From positions 1-11,247 of the forward strand of contig DAOUYU010000044.1 of the NCBI GenBank assembly GCA_030673995.1: a DNA stretch of 11,247 bases, given 5' to 3'. The position numbers were made by a program, and so were the translations under genes. This document shows, one piece after another, positions 4,796 to 11,247 of this stretch (position 1 is its first letter; each line of letters begins with the position of its first letter). The stretch comes from Candidatus Aminicenantota bacterium. GTDB lineage: Bacteria > Acidobacteriota > Aminicenantia > Aminicenantales > Aminicenantaceae. The notes beneath the pieces were generated by a model. That model saw nothing but the letters and a program-made list of their open reading frames with translations. It searched no databases and was not told the origin of the DNA.

Positions 4796-7700
4796 TTAAA
4801 AGCTCTGCCTGGCTTTCTTAAGCTCTCTAATCTTCCCCTGCCCCCAGTCATGAATCCAGTCACCGTAGAAATAAAAAATGGGAATGGCGATCAGGATAAA
4901 GATTGTCGAACTTATCAGGCCACCGACAGCCGAAAGAGCCAGGGAGGACCAGATCTGTTTCCTTCCTTCTTCCAACTGGATTATTACCATAGGAAACATC
5001 CCTAAGACTGTCGTGCACGTAGTGAGAAAAATGGGTCTGACTCTTTCTCGTGATCCCTTTAGAATGGCTTCAAGAAGTGAAAGGCCCTGTTTTCTTTTTA
5101 GATTAATATGGTCGACAAGGAGTATGGAATTGTTGACCACAATGCCTCCCAGGAGAATGACACCTATATAAGCTGTAGAGTCAAAGGGAAAATCAGCAAT
5201 GACAAAAGCCACAAAGACACCAATCAATGCCAGGGGAACAGCCAGGAGAATGAAAAATGGGTGGATAAACGATTCATAAAGAGAGGCAAGGATCATGAAA
5301 ATGATGATGCTAGAAAGGATGATGGCAAATCTAATCTGTCCTTTTTCCTCAGTAGTCAACCGCCATGTATCCTCCATAGTGGCTGAGAAGCCCGGAGGCA
5401 AAGCCAGTTTTGAAAACATGGCCTTTTCGTACCTATCTGCTGCTTTATAAGGTCCTCTGAATTCCCACATGACTGTTATCTGGAACTGCTGGTTTTCTCT
5501 GTCTATTGGGCCGGCAATGGGCCATTCTTCCAGAGTTGAAATATCCCCTACTCTCAAATACTCTCCTCCTTGAGTTCTGATGATCGTATCCTGAAGTCTC
5601 CTGAGGTCCATCTCATCTGCTTCGGGAAACTTTATCGAGATGTCCAACTCTTCACCCGCAATCTTTACCGCCTGCCTCGCTGAAAGTTTTCCTCTGATAA
5701 GAGAACTCAGATGAGAGTAAAGGTAGGGAAGATTAATATCGTATTTTCTTAAAGCCTCCTTGTCTATTTTTAAGACATAATCAAAGCTATCAAGCCTGAA
5801 ATACCTGCCATAACGGCTTGTGGAAGACCGGGTGTCCTTTATTCGAGGATTTCTCTTCAGATCCCGCTCGAGTTTGGCAGCGATATCTTTTAATTTTTTC
5901 AGGTTATAGCCATAAAATTTGATGTGCGAATCATAATAGGTTCCCAATCCCATGCTGGAAGAATACCCCTGGGGATCAAATCCGTAAACGCTGACACTTA
6001 TACCAGCAAAATTTGTGGCGACCTGAATTAATTCTTCCTTGAGGGCATAAGGATAGTAGGAAAATTCTATTTCAGGAGGGAAGCTTATAAAGAGGTATGC
6101 CCTTTCTGGAGAAATACTGGCCTCCATTTTTTTCTCGTATTTTTTATCCAAAACTATCTCCTCAAATTTCCATGCAACCTCGTCTGTCCTTTCTATAGGT
6201 GTCCCGGGAGGCATTCCGACATAAACTCTCAACCTTTGCTGCGTCTGCCATCCATAGAAAAAATCTCCTATCGAAACTTCCGCTTTAAACCATCTATAGC
6301 TTAAAAAAAACAGAGCAGCGATAATAAGAATAACTTCTACCGGATGACGGATGAGAAATCTTAACACTCTTTCATATGTATTCCGAAAACGCTCTTTTCT
6401 CTCCTTCCGGGGCTTCTTCATCAACTTAGGACTCAGGGCCGGAATAAGGGAAAAAGAGACGAGCAGTGAAGCTGCAAGTGCCGAGGAAATAACTATGGCC
6501 AAAGGCAAGTAATAGATTTTCAGCCGGCCTTGAAAATAGGCAAAAGAAAAGAAAACGCTCATTGTGGTCAAAGTCGCTGCAAGGACCGGGAGGAAGACTT
6601 CCTTCGAACCCTTGATGGCCGCTTGAACAGGAGATGCCCCTTTTTCTCTAAAACGTAGAACATTCTCAAAAACTACGACTGAGTTATCTACAAACAGACC
6701 AAAGCCTAAAGCCAATCCTCCAAGAGTCAACGTATTGAGAGAAATCTTGAAAAAGTAAACAAGATTAAAGGTGATCAAGACTGAAAAAGCGATAGAAGAA
6801 AGGATAAGAAGGGAAGGCTTGAAATTCCTCAAGATTAAGAATATAGTAATGAAAATTACAGAAAGGATGATGCCTACCAGAAGGTATAGGTTTTTCAAGT
6901 TTTTCTGGATATCCTCACTTTCGTCATTCACCATCCTGTAGACAAGATTTTGAGGTAACTCTCTTTTTATTTCTTCCAGTTTCTGCTTGACCTTTCTGGC
7001 TACCTTTAAGCTGCTCGTACCTGGTTCTTTATAGACCCTTAACCCGATCGTCAGTTGTCCGTTTATCCTGTTTATGTTCTGTATATCACTATAGGAAGGA
7101 GAAACCTCAGCCACATCCCTAAGCTTTATGGGATTTCTCCCCGTGAAGGAGATTATTGTTTCGCCCAATTCCCTTACAGTTTTAATGGGATTAAAAATTT
7201 TAAAAATGTACTCCTGATTTCTTCTCTTAATTTTTCCAACTGGAAAAGCTTGATTCCTTCTCGCTATAGCATTTTGAATATGGCCGGGATGTAAATTTAA
7301 AGCCTTAAGCTTCTCTCTATCCATAGTGATCTTTACTTCAGGGTCAGACCCTCCTCTTACTTCAACTCCGGCAACACCTTTTATAGAACCAATGCCAAAC
7401 TCCATTTTATCCTTGACCAGCTCTCGCAGCTTTTGAAGGGTATAATCCCCGGAAATAGAGTATATGAGAAAATCTTGAGCCTGGAATTCTTCAGGAACGT
7501 AGGGTATAACCCTGGGTTTTATGACTCCATAGGGAAGTTCATCTTCTATCCTGGAAATTTCCTCCCGCAGAGCGAGTGTGGCAAATTCCATGTTGGTTTT
7601 GGAATCAAATTCTAAAGTTATCACTGAAGTACTGATATTGGAGGTGGAAGTGACTTTGGTCACTCCTTTTATCCTGGATGCAGCTTCTTCCAGCGGGGAG

Positions 7701-7882
7701 GAAATCTGGATTTGAATAACCTCAGGAGGAGCACCACTCCAGACTGTGCGTATGCTTAATCTTGGATAGTTTTCTTCAGGGTTTTGCTCAAAAGGAACAT
7801 TGAGGAAAGAATAAATACCCAAAACCAGAACAGCCAGAAAAAACATGGCAGTGGCGATCGGGCGTTCGATAAAAATTTTCAT
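4796..7882 (-). CDS. RND (HAE1-type) efflux permease, downstream gene of tandem pair
   Basis: The 1028-residue product is a proton-driven inner-membrane permease of the AcrB/SwrC superfamily, normally working as a trimer with a periplasmic adaptor and outer-membrane channel to expel drugs, lipids or other amphiphiles. The architecture is complete: TM1 (about 9-28), a first periplasmic domain (about 30-330), TM2-6 (about 331-485), a short cytoplasmic linker (486-512), TM7 (about 513-530), a second periplasmic domain (about 532-850), and TM8-12 to about residue 1006. The TM4 motif is GLFVDNSVVVFENV with Asp399-Asn400 where AcrB has Asp-Asp. In TM10, GGIVVNNSILLVDHIN has Asn917 where AcrB has the proton-relay lysine; this pattern is also seen in SwrC-like branches. 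The second periplasmic domain is tyrosine-rich (607-722). It starts 8 bases after the sister gene, with an in-frame TAG just upstream fixing the ATG. Its ribosome site (AGAGA) is weak, suggesting coupling. Substrate is unknown. Confidence 0.9.
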   Translation of the reverse strand: MKIFIERPIATAMFFLAVLVLGIYSFLNVPFEQNPEENYPRLSIRTVWSGAPPEVIQIQISSPLEEAASRIKGVTKVTSTSNISTSVITLEFDSKTNMEFATLALREEISRIEDELPYGVIKPRVIPYVPEEFQAQDFLIYSISGDYTLQKLRELVKDKMEFGIGSIKGVAGVEVRGGSDPEVKITMDREKLKALNLHPGHIQNAIARRNQAFPVGKIKRRNQEYIFKIFNPIKTVRELGETIISFTGRNPIKLRDVAEVSPSYSDIQNINRINGQLTIGLRVYKEPGTSSLKVARKVKQKLEEIKRELPQNLVYRMVNDESEDIQKNLKNLYLLVGIILSVIFITIFLILRNFKPSLLILSSIAFSVLITFNLVYFFKISLNTLTLGGLALGFGLFVDNSVVVFENVLRFREKGASPVQAAIKGSKEVFLPVLAATLTTMSVFFSFAYFQGRLKIYYLPLAIVISSALAASLLVSFSLIPALSPKLMKKPRKERKERFRNTYERVLRFLIRHPVEVILIIAALFFLSYRWFKAEVSIGDFFYGWQTQQRLRVYVGMPPGTPIERTDEVAWKFEEIVLDKKYEKKMEASISPERAYLFISFPPEIEFSYYPYALKEELIQVATNFAGISVSVYGFDPQGYSSSMGLGTYYDSHIKFYGYNLKKLKDIAAKLERDLKRNPRIKDTRSSTSRYGRYFRLDSFDYVLKIDKEALRKYDINLPYLYSHLSSLIRGKLSARQAVKIAGEELDISIKFPEADEMDLRRLQDTIIRTQGGEYLRVGDISTLEEWPIAGPIDRENQQFQITVMWEFRGPYKAADRYEKAMFSKLALPPGFSATMEDTWRLTTEEKGQIRFAIILSSIIIFMILASLYESFIHPFFILLAVPLALIGVFVAFVIADFPFDSTAYIGVILLGGIVVNNSILLVDHINLKRKQGLSLLEAILKGSRERVRPIFLTTCTTVLGMFPMVIIQLEEGRKQIWSSLALSAVGGLISSTIFILIAIPIFYFYGDWIHDWGQGKIRELKKARQSF

Positions 7883-7890
7883 TCTCTAAA

Positions 7891-10800
7891 TCAAGGCTTC
7901 CTCTTCTCTGCAATCTCGTAGGCTACGGGAATAAGTATTAACGTCAGAAACGTGGATAAAATAAGTCCGCCTACGACAGAGATGGCCAGGGGCTGTTGAA
8001 GTTCAGACCCTCTTCCCAAACCCAACGACATGGGAAAAAGGCCGAAAGCCGTTGTCACTGTAGTCATCAGTATGGGTCTCAGCCTCACCCGGCTTGCCTC
8101 CATAATGGCTTCCCTCAAATTCATACCTCTTCTTCTGAGCTGATTGGTATAATCTACCTTCACGATCGCATCATTGACCACTATCCCCGCTAAAACGACC
8201 ATCCCGATCACAGAAATCACATTGATGGTTTGACCAGTCAGGAGCAAAGCCCAGACAGCGCCCGTAAGGCCCATGGGAAGGGTGAATAAAATCAAGAAAG
8301 GATGAATCATGGATTCAAACTGGGCTGCCATGATCATATAAACCAGGAGCGCAGCCAGACAAAAGGCAAAAATCAGACTTCTAAAAGATTTGGACATTTC
8401 TTCCTGCTCTCCGCTGAAAACCACTCTGTAACCGGATGATAAAGAGAGTTCATCGATCTTCCCCTGGATCTTGGGAACGACCTGGCTTATCTTGGTCCCG
8501 CGGAGATTAGCCGTCACTATAACTTCCCTCTGCTGATTCTCTCTCCGAATCTCCTTTGGTCCCTTAGCCATTTCATAAGAAACCAGCTCTCTTAAAGGAA
8601 TGTAGGTTCCTCTGTATCGAATCTGCTCATCCAGAAGCGACTCAATATTATCTCTCGTCCCTTCCTCCAGGCGGACTAAAATATCATACCTTTTTTCCAG
8701 TTCTCTAAACTGCGTCGACACTCTCCCCCGGACAGCATGGACAAGAAAATTCCCTATTGTCACGGGCGAAATATCATATTTGTCAAGCGCTTCTTTTTTT
8801 ATTATTATTAAAAACTCAGGCTTTCCCTCTCCGATATTTGTGTTCAGATCTGCAATGCCTTCAATATCCCTCAATTTTTCAACAAGCTCTTCGGCTAGAT
8901 CTTTTAACCTGATGAGGTCATCTCCTTTGATCTTGAGACCGATCTCGGCTGTCGAAAAAGCCAGGAACTGAGCAAGTGTGGACTGTTCCTTGACGATGGA
9001 ATAATTGAGGTCGGGAAATCTATTAAGTCTCTCTCTCAAACCTTCAATTGCTCCTTCTATCTGGGAGACTCCCTGGGTCTCAATATAAATTTGAGCTGTA
9101 TTGAGGGAAACATCGGGATTGAGGCCTTCCATTCCACTCACAATGCCTATTTGCGAAAAAGAATCCTTGACAGATTTGTTATTTGCAAGCCATCTCTCGA
9201 TCGAGGAAACAACTTCTGCAGTCTGCTCTAAAGAATAATCCACAGGGGTCTTTAGATTTAACTCAAAAGAAGTTGCTTCTGGTTTGGGCATAAGTTCTCG
9301 AGGAATTTGTGTAGCAAATAATAAAGTCAGGATTAAAAAAGAAAAAGAACCAAGCAGCACCTTGCCCTTGTTCTCCAAACACCAGATAAGGAACGTATGG
9401 TACCGAGAGGCAAATTTTTGATAGACAAAATTAAATCCTTTGAAGACAGCACTGACAACCGGCCTTAAAGGAAGACTCACGTAGTGGAAAGCCAGAAGAA
9501 AGAGCTGGAGAAAAAAGCTAAATAAGAAATTGAAAATAAAATAAACACCTTTAAATAGAATATTAATCAACCACCTGAGACCCTTGTAGGGATAAAGGAG
9601 ATACTTGAATTTTGATTTTTTCCTTGGCTTCTCTATCTCTCCTTCTTCCCTGATTTGTGCCTCTACCTTCTTTTCAAGCTCGAATTTCCGGGACGCCAGC
9701 ATGGGAAGCAAAGTCAGAGACACGACAAGGGAAGAAAGAAGGGCAAAGGTCACTGTCAAAGCCTGGTCTTTGAACAATTGCCCGGCTACACCATGAACAT
9801 AGATGACAGGTAGAAAAACAGAAATAGTAGTTAAAGTCGATGCTGTAACAGCCATTCCCACTTCTTTGGTACCTGTGTAAGCTGCTTCAAGAAGATTTGC
9901 ACCCAAATTTTTATGTCTGAAAATACTCTCTGAAACCACGATAGAGTTATCAACCAGCATCCCGATTCCAAGGGCAAGCCCTCCCAGGGACATGATATTC
10001 AGGGTGATATCCCTGAAATAAAGAAGATTAAAAGTGGCAATGATGGAAATAGGAATAACAACAGCAATAATGATAGGAGTTTTTAAATCCTGAAGGAAAA
10101 CGAACAGAATAAAAAAGGCCAGGATTCCTCCGAAGATGATCGACCAGACAACCGATGAGATGGCCTCTTCTATGTATTTTGCTTGTTCTGACACAATAAG
10201 GAGATCTATTCCTGGATTTTCCTTCTTTATCTCTTCAAGAACAATGTGGGCATCTCTTGTTACATTTACGGTATTGGCTCCGGATTCCTTCCTGACAAGG
10301 ATTCCAATACTTTCCTTCAGATTAAGCCTGGTCAATCCCTGCCTTTCTTTAATGGAATCTTGAATCTGAGCCACATCTTTAAGTCTTATAATCCCTCTAT
10401 CCTGCGTTGTTTTCAGGCTTATCTCTCCAATCTCATTCAGCACTTCAAATTCCCCTACAACACGAAGAGAGTATTTGAACCGTCCTTTTCTGATGCTTCC
10501 TCCCAGAAGGTTTTGATTGAAATCACTTATTCTCCGGGAGATTTCATCTATGGTGAGGCCGTATAAGGAAAGAAGTTCAGGTTTCACTTCAACCTGGATC
10601 TCCCTCTCCACTCCCCCGGCTATCTCTGCCGAACCTATCCCCTCGATCTGTTCGAGGCGGGGTTTAATAAGCTCTTCTGAAAATTCTTTGAGCTCCAGAA
10701 GAGATCTATCTCCGGAAACAGCCAAAACCATAATAGGCTTGCTCTGAGGGTCTAAGGGAATGATCGTAGGTTCCTCAGCCTGCTCAGGGATGACAGCTCC

Positions 10801-11139
10801 ATCGAGTTTTTCTCTTGTATGAAGCATGGCAAAATCCATGTCCGTTCCCCAGGCAAACTCGAGTGTCATGTAGGAACGTCCCTCTTTTGATATGGATTCT
10901 ACCCGACGTAGCCCCGGGATCCTGCTGACAGCGGCTTCAAGGCGCTGTGTCACAAAAGTTTCTATCTCTTCTGGAGCAACTCCTGCGTATTCAGTCACCA
11001 CAGAGAGACGGGGATAACTGATGTCAGGCAATAAATCGACACTCAGTTCTTTCAAAGAAACAAATCCAAGGAGAACGATGGCCAGGAAAAACATAAAGGT
11101 CGTAACAGGCCTCTTGGTAGTGATTTGTGTTATTTTCAT
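7891..11139 (-). CDS. RND (HAE1-type) efflux permease, upstream gene of tandem pair
   Basis: The 1082-residue product is a second complete RND permease, homologous to but clearly different from its downstream neighbour. TM1 is at about 12-30, with family signatures PDISYPRLSVVTEYAGVAPEEIE (38-60). Periplasmic domains span about 33-328 and 611-917. TM4 carries GIGMLVDNSIVVSESI with Asp397-Asn398. TM10 carries AGIVVNDAIVKVDYTN with Asn989 replacing the AcrB lysine, plus Asp990 and Lys994. The linker between TM6 and TM7 (about 486-593) is some 80 residues longer than in the partner; it includes a charged part (486-511) and an aromatic, strongly hydrophobic part (512-577). An in-frame TAA two codons upstream makes the ATG at 11139 the start, but no strong Shine-Dalgarno is visible. 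Two different permeases in tandem recall MdtB/MdtC, which assemble as a mixed trimer. The adaptor and outer-membrane channel genes are not in the window. Confidence 0.9.
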   Translation of the reverse strand: MKITQITTKRPVTTFMFFLAIVLLGFVSLKELSVDLLPDISYPRLSVVTEYAGVAPEEIETFVTQRLEAAVSRIPGLRRVESISKEGRSYMTLEFAWGTDMDFAMLHTREKLDGAVIPEQAEEPTIIPLDPQSKPIMVLAVSGDRSLLELKEFSEELIKPRLEQIEGIGSAEIAGGVEREIQVEVKPELLSLYGLTIDEISRRISDFNQNLLGGSIRKGRFKYSLRVVGEFEVLNEIGEISLKTTQDRGIIRLKDVAQIQDSIKERQGLTRLNLKESIGILVRKESGANTVNVTRDAHIVLEEIKKENPGIDLLIVSEQAKYIEEAISSVVWSIIFGGILAFFILFVFLQDLKTPIIIAVVIPISIIATFNLLYFRDITLNIMSLGGLALGIGMLVDNSIVVSESIFRHKNLGANLLEAAYTGTKEVGMAVTASTLTTISVFLPVIYVHGVAGQLFKDQALTVTFALLSSLVVSLTLLPMLASRKFELEKKVEAQIREEGEIEKPRKKSKFKYLLYPYKGLRWLINILFKGVYFIFNFLFSFFLQLFLLAFHYVSLPLRPVVSAVFKGFNFVYQKFASRYHTFLIWCLENKGKVLLGSFSFLILTLLFATQIPRELMPKPEATSFELNLKTPVDYSLEQTAEVVSSIERWLANNKSVKDSFSQIGIVSGMEGLNPDVSLNTAQIYIETQGVSQIEGAIEGLRERLNRFPDLNYSIVKEQSTLAQFLAFSTAEIGLKIKGDDLIRLKDLAEELVEKLRDIEGIADLNTNIGEGKPEFLIIIKKEALDKYDISPVTIGNFLVHAVRGRVSTQFRELEKRYDILVRLEEGTRDNIESLLDEQIRYRGTYIPLRELVSYEMAKGPKEIRRENQQREVIVTANLRGTKISQVVPKIQGKIDELSLSSGYRVVFSGEQEEMSKSFRSLIFAFCLAALLVYMIMAAQFESMIHPFLILFTLPMGLTGAVWALLLTGQTINVISVIGMVVLAGIVVNDAIVKVDYTNQLRRRGMNLREAIMEASRVRLRPILMTTVTTAFGLFPMSLGLGRGSELQQPLAISVVGGLILSTFLTLILIPVAYEIAEKRKP

Positions 11140-11247
11140 CGCTTATTATTCTAATTCTATCAAATTTTCTTCAAACGAACCACTTTAAAAGACAGAAAAT
11201 TCCGCAAAAATTATCACTTTCCTTATTCCCAGGTCAGTTTATATACA
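11140..11247 (-). other. Leader region upstream of the RND pair
   Basis: These 108 bases contain no complete gene and no convincing promoter. Reading the minus strand from the right edge, one frame gives seven codons (VYKLTWE) followed by TAA at 11223-11225, which could be the last residues of an upstream gene of the same operon. It is too short to identify. The remaining 83 bases up to the RND start codon are AT-rich with stops in all three frames. Confidence 0.3.

Noticed and set aside
11223..11247. Last seven codons (VYKLTWE, then TAA) of a possible upstream gene on the minus strand
   Set aside because: Seven codons cannot be assigned to any family, and a stop codon there could be chance; it is mentioned only in the leader-region entry.

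Overview
The window looks like chromosomal DNA of a Gram-negative (two-membrane) bacterium with moderate GC content. Evidence for this is a pair of HAE1-type RND efflux permeases, an HflK/HflC pair, standard bacterial ribosome binding sites and TGA used only as stop. The short intergenic repeats are of a kind scattered through many proteobacterial and uncultured candidate-phylum genomes, so a poorly cultured lineage is possible. The sequence does not fix the phylum.

Layout, left to right. The + strand carries the 3' end of threonine synthase (1-392), then a repeat-rich intergenic region (393-729) holding a GC-rich composite repeat, a perfect hairpin palindrome and a degenerate heptamer array. 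Next come hflK and hflC (730-2642), translationally coupled by an ATGA overlap. The hflC 3' end meets the minus-strand genes at a small inverted-repeat motif (2661-2683). Everything to its right is on the minus strand. Read in the direction of transcription, two tandem RND permeases (11139-7891 and 7882-4796) come first, then a D-cysteine desulfhydrase-family PLP enzyme (4731-3655) and a threonine-dehydratase-family PLP enzyme (3644-2685).

Functional picture. HflK and HflC form an inner-membrane SPFH-domain complex that in characterised bacteria encloses and modulates the FtsH protease; ftsH itself is not in the window. The two RND permeases are different from each other and probably form a mixed pump or two sister pumps. 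Their periplasmic adaptor and outer-membrane channel are not in the window and may lie beyond the right edge. The two PLP enzymes appear to be one transcription unit with its own promoter at 4755-4783. Both families release ammonia and a 2-oxo acid from small amino acids, so together they suggest amino-acid catabolism or detoxification. Three fold-type II PLP enzymes (with threonine synthase) within 5 kb is notable, although the synthase lies on the other strand and is separated by hflKC.

I found no RNA gene, CRISPR array, transposase or phage gene. The most unusual items are the repeat cluster upstream of hflK, the long aromatic hydrophobic insert in the upstream RND permease, the loss of the usual TM10 lysine in both RND proteins, and active-site substitutions in the two PLP enzymes. 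I see no clear undescribed system here.
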